Origin: Lutibacter litoralis
GTDB lineage: Bacteria > Bacteroidota > Bacteroidia > Flavobacteriales > Flavobacteriaceae
Length of the DNA stretch: 64,000 bases
Reading direction: 5' to 3'
Assembly: GCF_014646675.1 (NCBI RefSeq)
Contig: NZ_BMNS01000003.1
Span: forward strand, 1-64,000
A program made the position numbers and the translations under genes. This document shows positions 46,659 through 56,218 of this stretch, one piece after another. How positions within the stretch are numbered: position 1 is the first letter of the stretch; each line of letters opens with the position of its first letter. Under the pieces are notes generated by a model. It was not told where the DNA came from. It saw nothing but the letters and a program-made list of their open reading frames with translations, and made no database searches.

Positions 46659-48191
46659 ATGCAACATAAGGTACTTATTTTAGATTTCGGTTCGCAATAC
46701 ACGCAGTTGATTGCCCGTAGAGTTAGAGAATTAAACATTTTTTGTGAAATTTTTCCATATAACAGTAAAAGTTTTAATGTAGAAGATTACAGTGCTGTAA
46801 TTCTTTCTGGAAGTCCTTTTTCTGTTAGAGCTGAAAATGCACCACATCCAAATTTATCTCAAATAAAGGGAAAATTACCTTTATTAGGTATTTGTTTTGG
46901 TGCACAATATTTAGCTCATAATTTTGGAGGAGAAGTAGGAGCTTCAAATACGAGAGAGTATGGAAGGGCAAACCTATCATTTATTAAAGGTGAAGAATTG
47001 TTTTTTGAAGGTGTTTCTGAAGGAAGTCAGGTTTGGATGAGTCATAGCGATACTATTTTAGATTTACCAGAAAGTTATGAGTTAATTGCTAGCACACACG
47101 ATGTGAAAAATGCAGCTTTTAAAATTAAGGATGAAAATACTTACGGAATTCAGTTTCATCCAGAAGTGTATCATTCTTCAGACGGTTTAACTATTTTAAA
47201 GAATTTCTTAGTGAATATTGCAGGAGTTGCTCAAACTTGGACACCTGATTCTTTTGTTGAAACGACCGTAGCTGAGCTTAAAGAAAAATTAGGCAACGAT
47301 AAAGTAGTTTTAGGTCTTTCAGGAGGTGTAGATTCTACAGTTGCAGCAACATTAATATCAAAAGCTATTGGTAAAAACTTGTACTGTATTTTTGTAAATA
47401 ATGGTTTATTACGTAAAAATGAATTTGAAAACGTATTAGATCAGTACAAGCACATGGGTTTAAATGTAAAAGGTGTAGATGCTTCGGCACGTTTTTTGAA
47501 AGAACTGGCTGGAGAAAGTGACCCTGAAGGAAAACGTAAAATTATTGGTCGTGTTTTTATTGAAACTTTTGATGATGAAGCACACGAAATAAAAGATGTA
47601 AGTTGGTTAGCTCAAGGAACTATTTATCCAGATGTTATAGAATCAGTTTCTGCAACTGGAGGACCTTCAGCAACTATTAAATCGCATCACAATGTGGGTG
47701 GATTACCCGATTTTATGAAATTAAAAATAGTTGAACCCTTAAATACATTATTTAAAGATGAAGTCAGAAGAGTTGGTAAATCAATGGGAATTGATGCTGA
47801 ATTATTAGGAAGACATCCGTTTCCAGGCCCAGGATTAGGAATCAGAATTTTAGGAGATATTACTCCTGAAAAAGTAAGAATTCTACAAGAAGTAGATGCT
47901 ATTTTTGTACAAGGTCTAAAAGATGCAGGGTTGTACGATAAAGTTTGGCAGGCAGGAGCAATGTTATTGCCAGTAAATTCTGTAGGAGTTATGGGAGATG
48001 AAAGAACCTACGAAAAAGCTGTAGTATTAAGAGCGGTAGAATCTACAGATGGAATGACTGCAGATTGGGTTAATTTGCCGTATGAATTTCTACAAAAAAC
48101 ATCAAATAAAATAATAAATAGTGTAAAAGGCGTTAATAGAGTAGTGTACGATATTAGTTCTAAACCACCAGCAACTATAGAGTGGGAATAA
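46659..48191 (+). CDS. guaA: GMP synthase (glutamine-hydrolysing)
   Basis: 510 residues from the chosen ATG. The glutamine amidotransferase domain has the catalytic Cys in [13 protein letters not shown] and the His-Glu in [10 protein letters not shown]; the synthetase half starts with the PP-loop [13 protein letters not shown] and ends with the GMP_synt_C domain (KPPATIEWE). It converts XMP to GMP. A longer frame opens at a TTG at 46599, but [17 protein letters not shown] is where the family begins, so the ATG at 46659 is preferred. Confidence 0.96.
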   Translation: MQHKVLILDFGSQYTQLIARRVRELNIFCEIFPYNSKSFNVEDYSAVILSGSPFSVRAENAPHPNLSQIKGKLPLLGICFGAQYLAHNFGGEVGASNTREYGRANLSFIKGEELFFEGVSEGSQVWMSHSDTILDLPESYELIASTHDVKNAAFKIKDENTYGIQFHPEVYHSSDGLTILKNFLVNIAGVAQTWTPDSFVETTVAELKEKLGNDKVVLGLSGGVDSTVAATLISKAIGKNLYCIFVNNGLLRKNEFENVLDQYKHMGLNVKGVDASARFLKELAGESDPEGKRKIIGRVFIETFDDEAHEIKDVSWLAQGTIYPDVIESVSATGGPSATIKSHHNVGGLPDFMKLKIVEPLNTLFKDEVRRVGKSMGIDAELLGRHPFPGPGLGIRILGDITPEKVRILQEVDAIFVQGLKDAGLYDKVWQAGAMLLPVNSVGVMGDERTYEKAVVLRAVESTDGMTADWVNLPYEFLQKTSNKIINSVKGVNRVVYDISSKPPATIEWE

Positions 48192-48196
48192 ATTTG
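48189..48196 (+). promoter_or_regulatory. -7 box for the LysM protein gene
   Basis: TAAATTTG overlaps the guaA stop codon and lies 38 bases before the ATG at 48235. Confidence 0.4.
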
Positions 48197-48234
48197 CACA
48201 CTTAATTTTATTCTATTTTGAAAAAAATAAATTA

Positions 48235-49959
48235 ATGAAAAAAATCAAGTTTTTAATATCAATTTTAGCGTTTTGTGCATTTACAATGGTTGCACAACAA
48301 AAAAAATATGTTTCCTATACTGTTAAAAAAGGGGAAACAATGAAGACTATTGCAAAAGATTACGATGTCTCCACAAGAGATTTGTTAAGATTAAATCCAG
48401 ATATTGGTAGAAAACCAAAAGAGAATACAGTAATTATTGTTCCAAATAAAAATTATGGTAAACAAATTTCTAAAGTTAAAGAAACTGAAATTTATATTGT
48501 AAGACCAAAAGAAACACTTTTTGGAATTTCAAATAAACATAATATTACAATTGAAGAATTAAAAGAAGCAAATCCTGTATTAGAAAATGGATTAAAAATA
48601 GGAATGCACCTTAAGATTCCTGTATCTAAGACTGAAGAAAATGATTCAGAAAAATTTATTTTGCATACAGTAATAAAGGATGATACTGTTTATAATTTAA
48701 CAAAAAAATATGAAGTTTCAGCGGAAAGTTTATATGCGTTAAATCCTACTTTAATTGATGGTTTAAAATTAGGAATGATTTTAAAAATTAAGCCAATTGC
48801 TATTCCTAATGCTAATGAAGAGGGGGAAGTAGAGACGGAAGCTGAAAATGAAGAAGGATTATTTGTTGAAGCTCTAAACTTCAAAAAATCAATTAATGTT
48901 GCAATAATGCTTCCTTATGAATTGCAGAAATATTCAGATTCAATTCCTGAAAAGGAATTGACTAAATGGAATTCAATTTTAAATATTGCTACAGATTTTC
49001 ATATGGGAGCAAGTATGGCAATCGATTCTTTGCGTAGCAAAGGAATGACTGTTAATGTGCAATATTTTGATACTCAAGATTCTAATTATAAATTACAAAC
49101 TATTGTAAATAATAGTGATTTTTCTGAAACAGACGTTATTATTGGTCCTTTATTTTATAAAAAAGCATATTGGCTTTCAAAACATGTGAATGTTCCCGTT
49201 ATAGCGCCTATATATTCAAAAAGTCAAAATAGTTTGTCTGCAAGTAATTTAATAAAATCTGATGATGTTAGCGATACATTATTAGAAGAACACTTGCTTA
49301 ACTATATGAAAGAGAATTATAAAGGAGAAAATATTCTTGTAATTAACGATAGTGAAGAGCAATCTCAAAGTAAATTATGGAGAATTGTAAATCATTTAAA
49401 ATCTTTTGATTCGATACAAAACATAACAGTCTTAAAATCGGATAAAGGGTATATTGATAATGAAAAATTTGCAGGAAAGCTAATAAAAAATTCCGCTAAC
49501 TGGGTATTTTTAATAAGTGATGAAATTGTAACAACTGCAGCCGCTGTAAACAATTTAAAAGTGTTTATGGAAGAGTTTAATATTACATTATTTACGACAG
49601 GTAAAGGAAAGAATTTTGATAAAATTGATAATAGCTTTTTAGGGCAGTTAAACTTTACATATCCAACAACAGACTTTGTAAATATGCAAGATTTAAGAGT
49701 AAAAAACTTTTATGCTAAATTTCGTTCTAAAAATTTTACATTGCCATCTAAATATGCAGTTAGAGGTTTTGATGTAACGTACGATATATTGTTGAGATTG
49801 GCTAGTGAAGACGGTATCGAGGATGCTTTACGAGCAGGTAAATCCTCTAGAATTTCAGCAATTTTTAATTATAATAAAAAACTATTTGGAAGTTTTGAAA
49901 ATAACGGAGTTTATATTGTTCAATACAACAAAGAATTAGCTCCTGTAATTGTTGAGTAA
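48235..49959 (+). CDS. LysM-repeat protein with periplasmic-binding-like C-terminus
   Basis: 574 residues. A signal peptide (MKKIKFLISILAFCAFTMVA) precedes three LysM units at about residues 23-71, 83-131 and 139-188 (YTVKKGETMKTIAKDYDVS, YIVRPKETLFGISNKHNIT, HTVIKDDTVYNLTKKYEVS). Residues 218-574 start INVAIMLPYELQKYS and resemble type I periplasmic binding proteins, like the LppC/LpoA domain. LysM binds peptidoglycan, so it probably works in cell-wall synthesis or sensing. Domain assignment is firm, function is not. Confidence 0.85.
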   Translation: MKKIKFLISILAFCAFTMVAQQKKYVSYTVKKGETMKTIAKDYDVSTRDLLRLNPDIGRKPKENTVIIVPNKNYGKQISKVKETEIYIVRPKETLFGISNKHNITIEELKEANPVLENGLKIGMHLKIPVSKTEENDSEKFILHTVIKDDTVYNLTKKYEVSAESLYALNPTLIDGLKLGMILKIKPIAIPNANEEGEVETEAENEEGLFVEALNFKKSINVAIMLPYELQKYSDSIPEKELTKWNSILNIATDFHMGASMAIDSLRSKGMTVNVQYFDTQDSNYKLQTIVNNSDFSETDVIIGPLFYKKAYWLSKHVNVPVIAPIYSKSQNSLSASNLIKSDDVSDTLLEEHLLNYMKENYKGENILVINDSEEQSQSKLWRIVNHLKSFDSIQNITVLKSDKGYIDNEKFAGKLIKNSANWVFLISDEIVTTAAAVNNLKVFMEEFNITLFTTGKGKNFDKIDNSFLGQLNFTYPTTDFVNMQDLRVKNFYAKFRSKNFTLPSKYAVRGFDVTYDILLRLASEDGIEDALRAGKSSRISAIFNYNKKLFGSFENNGVYIVQYNKELAPVIVE

Positions 49960-49973
49960 AATTATAAAGCACT

Positions 49974-50038
49974 AAAAAAGGCTGTTTGAAAAGTGGAATT
50001 AATTTGTTTTAACACTTTCTAAACAGCCTTTTTTTTAT
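49974..50038. terminator. Terminator after the LysM gene
   Basis: AAAAAAGGCTGTTTGAAAAGTG pairs, with one bulge, to CACTTTCTAAACAGCCTTTTTT, ending in an 8-base T tract. It can also serve the - strand gene ending at 50053. Confidence 0.75.
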
Positions 50039-50052
50039 TTTTAAGAGGCTTT

Positions 50053-50568
50053 TTAAATCTTTTTAAGTTGGTCTTTCATCATTTTAATTTGATCCGAAAG
50101 AACTCCTTGAGTATCTAATTTTTTAGCTTCATTTATAAGCATAGTAGCTTCTCTTTTTCTTCTTTTAGACATTGCAATACCACCTAATTGTAGTTTTGCC
50201 ATTGCAATATCATGTTTCATATTTAAACCTAGGCTAATTGCTTTTTTAAAGTATTTTTCAGCTTGTGTTAAATTTGTTTGCGAAATCATAATGCCTTGTA
50301 AAAAGTTGTAATAACCCTCTTGTTTTTTTATTAAAGCACTACTTGGGTTTTTAATATAGGCAAGCCATTTACTTGCACCAGCAAAATTTTGTTTTCTTAA
50401 CTGTAAAAAGGCTAATAAAATAAATTCATTTTTAAAATAAAACAATACAAATATACCTGCTAATAAAATTAATGAAATACCATTCATTATATTTCCATCA
50501 ACAAACTGAAATACTGACCATACTACAATTGCTCCAGCAATTACTAATTTTATATACTTATTAAACAT
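50053..50568 (-). CDS. Small membrane protein with TPR-like tail
   Basis: 171 residues. Two membrane segments at about 5-25 and 28-47 are followed by helical repeats of TPR type (ALIKKQEGYYNFLQGIMISQ, LTQAEKYFKKAISLGLNM). The basic C-terminus (KMMKDQLKKI) faces the cytoplasm by the usual charge rule. Function unknown. It starts 53 bases after ccsBA, with its own -7 box, so it may be expressed alone. Confidence 0.7.
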   Translation of the reverse strand: MFNKYIKLVIAGAIVVWSVFQFVDGNIMNGISLILLAGIFVLFYFKNEFILLAFLQLRKQNFAGASKWLAYIKNPSSALIKKQEGYYNFLQGIMISQTNLTQAEKYFKKAISLGLNMKHDIAMAKLQLGGIAMSKRRKREATMLINEAKKLDTQGVLSDQIKMMKDQLKKI

Positions 50569-50593
50569 TATATTTTTATTTTTAAATGGAATG

Positions 50594-50601
50594 CAAAGTT
50601 A
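50594..50601 (-). promoter_or_regulatory. -7 box for the gene at 50053-50568
   Basis: CAAAGTTA on + reads TAACTTTG on -, 25 bases before the ATG at 50568. Confidence 0.45.
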
Positions 50602-50621
50602 CAGTTTTGCTTCGATTTTAA

Positions 50622-53600
50622 TTATTTTTTATAATATTTTTTATATTGCACAAAAGCAAAAATGGCTAAAACGGAAACAATTGCAATAGAATAATAAACA
50701 AATGTTGGTGTAATTGCTTTATCTCCACTAGCATACGAATGCAATCCTGATAAGTAGAAATTTACTCCAAAATAGGTCATTAAAATAGATGCAAAAGCTG
50801 CAACAGAGAATAAATTAAATACAAATCTTCCTCTTAATCCAGGGACTAAACGCAGGTGTAATACAAAAGCGTAAATCATAATACTAATTAAAGCCCAAGT
50901 TTCTTTTGGATCCCAACCCCAGTAACGTCCCCAGCTTTCATTCGCCCATTGACCTCCTAAGAAGTTACCAATTACTAATAAAATTAATCCAATAGTTAAG
51001 GCCATTTCGTTAATAATTGTAATTTCTTTAATCATTAAACCAACCTTCTTTTTATTTTTAGAGTTGGTAATAATCATAAGGATTAATGCAATTAACCCTA
51101 ATATCATTCCTAAAGCAAATGGTCCATAACTGGCTACAATAATTGATACATGTATCATTAACCAATACGAGTTTAATACAGGTTGTAAATTAGCAATTTC
51201 TGGATCCATCCAGTTCCAATGTGCCACCATTAAAATAAAAGCAGTCAAGAATGCTGTAGCAGCAATGGTCATTGAAGATTTTCTACCAAATAATAAACCA
51301 AATAACATGGTAGCCCATCCAACATAAATCATAGATTCGTAGGCATTACTCCAAGGAGCGTTTCCACTCACAATCCAACGAGCAATTAAACCACCAGTAT
51401 GCAATAAAAATAGCCCAATAATAATTGCAATACTAGCTTTAATTAAAAAGTTAATTGCTTTATTATTTTTGAAAATTTGAAAGATTACAAAAAAGAACAT
51501 TAATGTTCCAATGTACATATAATAGCTATATATTGTTTTGAATATATCATACTTGTTGTAAGCAATTTCTAAATCTATTTTATGATCTGCAGGATAAACT
51601 TCACCTCCATATTTTTTCTGAAAATTGATAATTCCTTCTAAAATTTCATCAGTTTTTGAATAGTCTTTAGACACATTAGAATCTGATAAAGTTTGAAGGT
51701 AAATAGGTAATATTTGACGTACAAACACAGAGTCTTGACCTTTAAAATGCGCAGATTGTATGTTGTTGTTAGATACCCAAGTATTATTTTGGTCGTTTGG
51801 AATAGGGAAAATTCTTAATACATCGCCAGTAATTGCCGAATATAGCAGATTTACTCTTCTATCAACATTAATTACGTCTTTTTCAAATTTACTTTTAATA
51901 TTGCTTTTTTGAGCTTCTTGCTGCGTTTCAGAAATTTTATACATTCCTTTACTGTCAAAAAAGTTAGCAAGTGTTGCATATTTTTGATCGTGAGCAATAC
52001 CAACAATGTCTCTTAATTTAGTATTATCTTTTTCAATATAGATTATAGGAACTTGAAACCATAATCTTGGATTCTGTTGAATAGATAAGAAAACTTGAGT
52101 AGCATTCATATCTTTGTAAGTATCTTGTTTACTTACTTTACGCAATAATTCAGAAGCATACGTATGTACCGGTTTCATTCTACCGCCAGCATCTTGTATA
52201 ACAACTTTACTAAATTTTTCTGAATGTGCTAAGTCAATTTTATTTTCAACTAAAGCAGAATCTATTTGCTTGTTTGTTAACCCATGGTTGTGTTCTTGAG
52301 CAAAAGAAATTGTAGAAAATAATATTATAGCAATAGATGATAAAATGGCTTTCTTAGTTCTAATTTTATCTAAACTCTTTTTTAAGAAATCAAATCGTGT
52401 ATTTTTTACAAACATGATTAACATTAATCCTGCATACAATAAGAAATATCCAATGTATGTTATTGTTGAACCCCAAAAATCGTGATTTACAGATAGGTGA
52501 GTTTCTTCGTATTCATCTGTAATATTATAACTAGATTGAAAGAACTTATAGCCTTTATAATTTAAAATATTATTCATAAAAATTCTAAAATCAAATGTTT
52601 CACTTGGATCAATAACAGTAACTTCACTGGCAAAAGACATTGGGCTGTTAGACCCTGGATATTTGTCTAATTGAAAATCGTTTAATTTAATACTAAACGG
52701 AAGTTGTTTTTGCATAGCACCATAACTCATTCTAAAATTTAAACCACCGACTGATATTTGTGTAGGAGGTTGAATTGCAAATTTACCACCAACTAATTTT
52801 ACTTGTTTGGTTTCATCTCCTGCACTAACATCAAAAGTTAATTCACCTAATGTATGCACATCTTTATCGCCAGAAATGGTTTTATAATATCCTTTTAATG
52901 ATGCGTTTGGTACAACAAATTGCATTCCTGCAATAGAATGTACTGCTAATAAAGAAAAGTCTTGCAGAGAATCCTTTACAATTGTACCTTCAAAACTATC
53001 AGCCATTCTAAAAAAGCTACCTTCTACAGCTGATTTAATTTTAATGTTTCCATCAATATTTTTAAAATCAATGGTGTTGTTATTTTGGGCATCGTATCCA
53101 ACTAAGACACCATGGACAAGTTCTGAAGTTCCTCTTTTAATATAGTGATTGTGTCTTCCACCAGCGCCAGATTCTACAAAAAGCATATATTCATCTCCAG
53201 TTTCACTTTCTTCAAAAACTTGTTGTGCGTTTGGTATGTAGTTGGTAAGTTTTACTTCAACATCTTTACCTTTAAAATCGGTATTATAACTATAATTGTT
53301 TGACCCTAAGGCAGACAATAAAATAGAATGATGAACAGGTGTTTTTTGTTCGTTTCCATCATTAACAACAATACTGATATAGTTTTTTTCAGTTAAAAAT
53401 TTATTGGTTACTTGACCTTCTTTTATCGGCATTATTCCTTCAAAACTGATATATCGAGTAACACCAGCACCAATAATAATTAGGAAGAAAGCAAGGTGAA
53501 AAGCAAGTACAACTAATTTTTCTTTTCGTAATAACTTGTATTTAAATACATTACCAAAAAAATTGATTGCAAAAAATATCATAATTCCTTCAAACCACCA

Positions 53601-53741
53601 AGCATTATAAACTAAAGCTTTAGCTGTTTCTGTACCGTAATCGTTTTCAATAAATGTAGCAACTCCCATTGCCAAGGCAAAAATTAAAAACAAAATAGCC
53701 ATTAAACGTGTTGAATAAATAAGGGAAAGTAGTTTGTTCAT
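50622..53741 (-). CDS. ccsBA: Fused cytochrome c haem-lyase CcsB-CcsA (system II)
   Basis: 1039 residues. The N-terminal half is ResB/CcsB-like: membrane segments near 12-30, 45-65 and 77-97, a large periplasmic region and a segment at about 430. The C-terminal half is CcsA: eight or so segments with the haem-handling WWD motif in GRYWGWDPKETWALI and nearby histidines (HWNWMDPE, VSIIVASYGPFALG). It moves haem across the membrane and attaches it to CxxCH proteins such as NorC of this window. The fusion is usual in Bacteroidota. Confidence 0.93.
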   Translation of the reverse strand: MNKLLSLIYSTRLMAILFLIFALAMGVATFIENDYGTETAKALVYNAWWFEGIMIFFAINFFGNVFKYKLLRKEKLVVLAFHLAFFLIIIGAGVTRYISFEGIMPIKEGQVTNKFLTEKNYISIVVNDGNEQKTPVHHSILLSALGSNNYSYNTDFKGKDVEVKLTNYIPNAQQVFEESETGDEYMLFVESGAGGRHNHYIKRGTSELVHGVLVGYDAQNNNTIDFKNIDGNIKIKSAVEGSFFRMADSFEGTIVKDSLQDFSLLAVHSIAGMQFVVPNASLKGYYKTISGDKDVHTLGELTFDVSAGDETKQVKLVGGKFAIQPPTQISVGGLNFRMSYGAMQKQLPFSIKLNDFQLDKYPGSNSPMSFASEVTVIDPSETFDFRIFMNNILNYKGYKFFQSSYNITDEYEETHLSVNHDFWGSTITYIGYFLLYAGLMLIMFVKNTRFDFLKKSLDKIRTKKAILSSIAIILFSTISFAQEHNHGLTNKQIDSALVENKIDLAHSEKFSKVVIQDAGGRMKPVHTYASELLRKVSKQDTYKDMNATQVFLSIQQNPRLWFQVPIIYIEKDNTKLRDIVGIAHDQKYATLANFFDSKGMYKISETQQEAQKSNIKSKFEKDVINVDRRVNLLYSAITGDVLRIFPIPNDQNNTWVSNNNIQSAHFKGQDSVFVRQILPIYLQTLSDSNVSKDYSKTDEILEGIINFQKKYGGEVYPADHKIDLEIAYNKYDIFKTIYSYYMYIGTLMFFFVIFQIFKNNKAINFLIKASIAIIIGLFLLHTGGLIARWIVSGNAPWSNAYESMIYVGWATMLFGLLFGRKSSMTIAATAFLTAFILMVAHWNWMDPEIANLQPVLNSYWLMIHVSIIVASYGPFALGMILGLIALILMIITNSKNKKKVGLMIKEITIINEMALTIGLILLVIGNFLGGQWANESWGRYWGWDPKETWALISIMIYAFVLHLRLVPGLRGRFVFNLFSVAAFASILMTYFGVNFYLSGLHSYASGDKAITPTFVYYSIAIVSVLAIFAFVQYKKYYKK

Positions 53742-53775
53742 TACAGTTGTTTTATCATTAAAAATAAATGCAGGG

Positions 53776-53783
53776 CAAAAATA
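53776..53783 (-). promoter_or_regulatory. -7 box for ccsBA
   Basis: CAAAAATA on + reads TATTTTTG on -, 34 bases before the ATG at 53741. Confidence 0.4.
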
Positions 53784-53934
53784 ATGATAATTGTCACATT
53801 AGCCATTCAAAATCGCTTATTTAAAACAATTATCTTTCAATTTTAACACTTCAACAAATATAATTGTAACTTTTGTGACAATAACTGACCTTTGTCATTA
53901 AAATGTGATACTTTTTATATGTTATTTCCCTTAA

Positions 53935-53950
53935 TAATTTTGTAATTTTG
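53935..53950 (+). promoter_or_regulatory. Tandem -7 boxes upstream of tryptophanase
   Basis: TAATTTTG occurs twice back to back (53935-53942 and 53943-53950). The tnaA ATG is 240 bases downstream, so a transcript from here would have a long leader. A TGACAA-N10-TTGTCA inverted repeat lies just upstream (about 53876-53897). Confidence 0.4.
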
Positions 53951-54041
53951 TTGGTAATTAGATTTATAATGAAACGAGCAAATTAAAGAAGTTGCTAATA
54001 GCCAACCACTCGTTATCATTAAAAGATAATATTATAAATAC

Positions 54042-54119
54042 ATGAAACTATTTATTTTTTATACAACGCATCTTAATATCTATTTAAATATTAAACGTCC
54101 AGAATGTTATATTAAATAG
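54042..54119 (+). CDS. Possible 25-residue leader peptide before tryptophanase
   Basis: An ATG frame of 25 codons (MKLFIFYTTHLNIYL ... KRPECYIK) lies wholly in the tnaA leader, 70 bases before the gene. TnaC of E. coli is 24 residues long and controls tnaA, but needs a Trp that is missing here. The aromatic N-terminus (F, F, Y, Y) and a Pro near the end are suggestive only. It may be chance in AT-rich DNA. Confidence 0.2.
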   Translation: MKLFIFYTTHLNIYLNIKRPECYIK

Positions 54120-54189
54120 GAACTTCTATACTTTTTGGTTATTTTACACACCACATTTTCAACTTATTTTAAATTAAAAAACTATTATT

Positions 54190-55566
54190 ATGGAATTACC
54201 ATACTCAGAACCGTATAAAATAAAAATGGTAGAAACAATAAAACGTTCTACTAAAGAGGAACGCTTAAAATGGATAAAGCAAGCAAATTATAACTTATTT
54301 AATTTAGCTTCAGAAAAAGTTTTTATTGATTTGCTAACAGACTCAGGAACTGGAGCAATGAGTGATAAACAATGGGCAGAAATGATGATTGGAGATGAGA
54401 GTTATGCAGGGTCGTCATCATTTAAAAAATTAAAAAAGACGGTAAAAAAAATAACAGGGTTTAATTATTTTTTACCTACTCACCAGGGAAGGGCAGCTGA
54501 AAATGTATTGTTTTCTGCAATGGTGAAAGAAGGAGATATCGTTCCTGGAAATTCTCATTTTGATACGACAAAAGGACATATTGAATTTAGAAAAGCTACT
54601 GCTGTTGACTGCACTATTGACGAAGCTTTCGACACTTCAAATATGCATCCGTTTAAAGGAAATATTGATGTACATAAACTTGAAACAGTTTTTAAAAAAT
54701 ACCCAAAGGATAAAATACCATTTGTAATTTTAACAATAACTTGTAATAGCGCAGGCGGCCAGCCAGTTTCTGTTGAAAATACTAAGGCAGTTTCAAAATT
54801 ATGCAAACAATACGGTATTCCTCTTTATTTTGATGCAGCTCGTTTTTCAGAAAATGCCTATTTCATAAAAAAAAGAGAAGAAGGGTATGCAGATAAGACC
54901 ATCAAAGAAATTGTAAAAGAAGTTTTTTCTTATGGAGATGGAATGACAATGAGTGCAAAAAAAGATGGCTTGGTGAATATGGGTGGTTTTATTGCACTAA
55001 ATAACAAAGCAGTTTATAAACAAGCTACTGTATTTAATATTATGTTTGAAGGTTTTATAACCTATGGAGGAATGAATGGACGAGATATGGGAGCTTTAGC
55101 AGTTGGTTTAGATGAGTCTACAGAGTTTAATTATCTAGAAAGTAGAATTGAACAAGTTGCGTTTTTAGGAAAAAAATTAGTTGAATATGGAGTGCCAGTT
55201 CAACAACCATTTGGAGGCCATGCTATCTTTTTAGATGCCAATAAATTTGTACCATCAATTCCTAGAGATGAATACAGAGCGCAAGCATTAGCTATTGAAT
55301 TGTATATTGTTGGTGGAATTCGAGGTGTTGAAATAGGCACTGTGTTAGCAGATAGAGATCCTTTTACACGAAAAAATAGGTATCCAGAATTAGAATTAGT
55401 TCGTTTGGCAATACCAAGAAGAACATACACTAATAATCATATAGCGTATGTTGCAGCTACATTAAAAAATATTTACGACTCTAGAGATGAAGCAAAATCT
55501 GGTTACGTAATTGTGGATGAAGCCCCTATTATGAGACACTTTACAGCTAAATTCAGTAAAATATAA
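54190..55566 (+). CDS. tnaA: Tryptophanase
   Basis: 458 residues, PLP fold type I. The PLP lysine is in MTMSAKKDGLVNMGG; THQGRAAENVLF and NSAGGQPVS match the family. Tyrosine phenol-lyase is excluded because its substrate Arg (VRSMERG) is replaced by IRGVEIG, as in E. coli TnaA (IRAVEIG); RDPFTRKNR likewise resembles TnaA. It splits tryptophan into indole, pyruvate and ammonia in the cytoplasm. It stands before the Rrf2 regulator with a 59-base gap. Confidence 0.95.
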   Translation: MELPYSEPYKIKMVETIKRSTKEERLKWIKQANYNLFNLASEKVFIDLLTDSGTGAMSDKQWAEMMIGDESYAGSSSFKKLKKTVKKITGFNYFLPTHQGRAAENVLFSAMVKEGDIVPGNSHFDTTKGHIEFRKATAVDCTIDEAFDTSNMHPFKGNIDVHKLETVFKKYPKDKIPFVILTITCNSAGGQPVSVENTKAVSKLCKQYGIPLYFDAARFSENAYFIKKREEGYADKTIKEIVKEVFSYGDGMTMSAKKDGLVNMGGFIALNNKAVYKQATVFNIMFEGFITYGGMNGRDMGALAVGLDESTEFNYLESRIEQVAFLGKKLVEYGVPVQQPFGGHAIFLDANKFVPSIPRDEYRAQALAIELYIVGGIRGVEIGTVLADRDPFTRKNRYPELELVRLAIPRRTYTNNHIAYVAATLKNIYDSRDEAKSGYVIVDEAPIMRHFTAKFSKI

Positions 55567-55625
55567 TACATGTTTGTCTTTTTTTATTAATTTTACCCGA
55601 TCAAAATTGATAAAAATAAAATAAT

Positions 55626-56096
55626 ATGATGTTATCACGAGCAAGTAAATATGCAATTCTGTCAACATTATTTTTGGCAGAACATGTAAAGGACAATAAA
55701 AAATTAAGTGTTCGTGTAATTGCTGAAACTATTGATGTACCAAGTCCATTTTTGGCAAAATTATTTCAACAATTGGTTAAAGGGAAGATTATATCTTCAA
55801 CCAAAGGTCCGCATGGTGGTTTTTACCTAACAAAAAAGAATCAACAAAAAACCGTATTAGATATTATTGAAAATATAGATGGATTGCAAAGACTAAATGA
55901 ATGTTTCTTAGGTTTATCGGAGTGTGATGGAAGCAACCCTTGCCCAGTACATTTTATTGTGGAACCATTTAAAAACAGTATCCTTGGAAAATTTCGTGAT
56001 AAAACAATCATGGAGTTTTCCGAAGAAATTGTATCAAAAGGTAGAAAACTAAGTATTAAAGATATTTCTCCTGAGTTAAATACTTCAATGGAATAA
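55626..56096 (+). CDS. Rrf2-family iron-sulfur regulator, NsrR-like
   Basis: 156 residues (or 155 from the second ATG at 55629). Winged helix with LSRASKYAILSTLFLAEH, then SPFLAKLFQQLVKGKIISSTKGPHGGFYLTK in two parts. Three cluster cysteines are C93, C100 and C106, spacing C-x6-C-x5-C (IscR and NsrR have x5-x5 or close). Members bind a 2Fe-2S or 4Fe-4S cluster that reacts with NO or redox changes. Its place directly before norC argues for NO-responsive control of the nor genes. Confidence 0.88.
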   Translation: MMLSRASKYAILSTLFLAEHVKDNKKLSVRVIAETIDVPSPFLAKLFQQLVKGKIISSTKGPHGGFYLTKKNQQKTVLDIIENIDGLQRLNECFLGLSECDGSNPCPVHFIVEPFKNSILGKFRDKTIMEFSEEIVSKGRKLSIKDISPELNTSME

Positions 56097-56103
56097 TTTA
56101 AAA

Positions 56104-56117
56104 ATGATATTTATCAT
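56104..56117 (+). promoter_or_regulatory. Palindromic operator candidate before norC
   Basis: ATGATATTTATCAT is a perfect palindrome apart from its two central bases. Its core TGAT-N4-ATCA is the half-site pattern of FNR/CRP-type regulators (TTGAT-N4-ATCAA). It lies 21 bases upstream of the -7 box, the position of an activator at about -41. It could instead bind the Rrf2 protein. Confidence 0.55.
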
Positions 56118-56138
56118 AATTATATAAAAAAATTATAA

Positions 56139-56146
56139 TACTTTTG
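56139..56146 (+). promoter_or_regulatory. -7 box for norCB
   Basis: TACTTTTG, exact TAnnTTTG, 72 bases before the norC ATG at 56219. No -33 TTG, which fits dependence on an activator. Confidence 0.5.
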
Positions 56147-56218
56147 CTTTATAATAAAAGATAAAAAGATCTTAATATATTTATAAGTGAAAAAATAATC
56201 AATTAAACAATTAAAAAC

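Noticed and set aside
54190-55566. Tyrosine phenol-lyase as identity of the PLP enzyme
   Set aside because: The Arg that binds the phenol side is Ile in VEIG and the flanking residues match tryptophanase.
55600-55611. ATCAA-N2-TTGAT palindrome before the Rrf2 gene as its own operator
   Set aside because: Only 12 bases, common in AT-rich DNA, and no second copy found.
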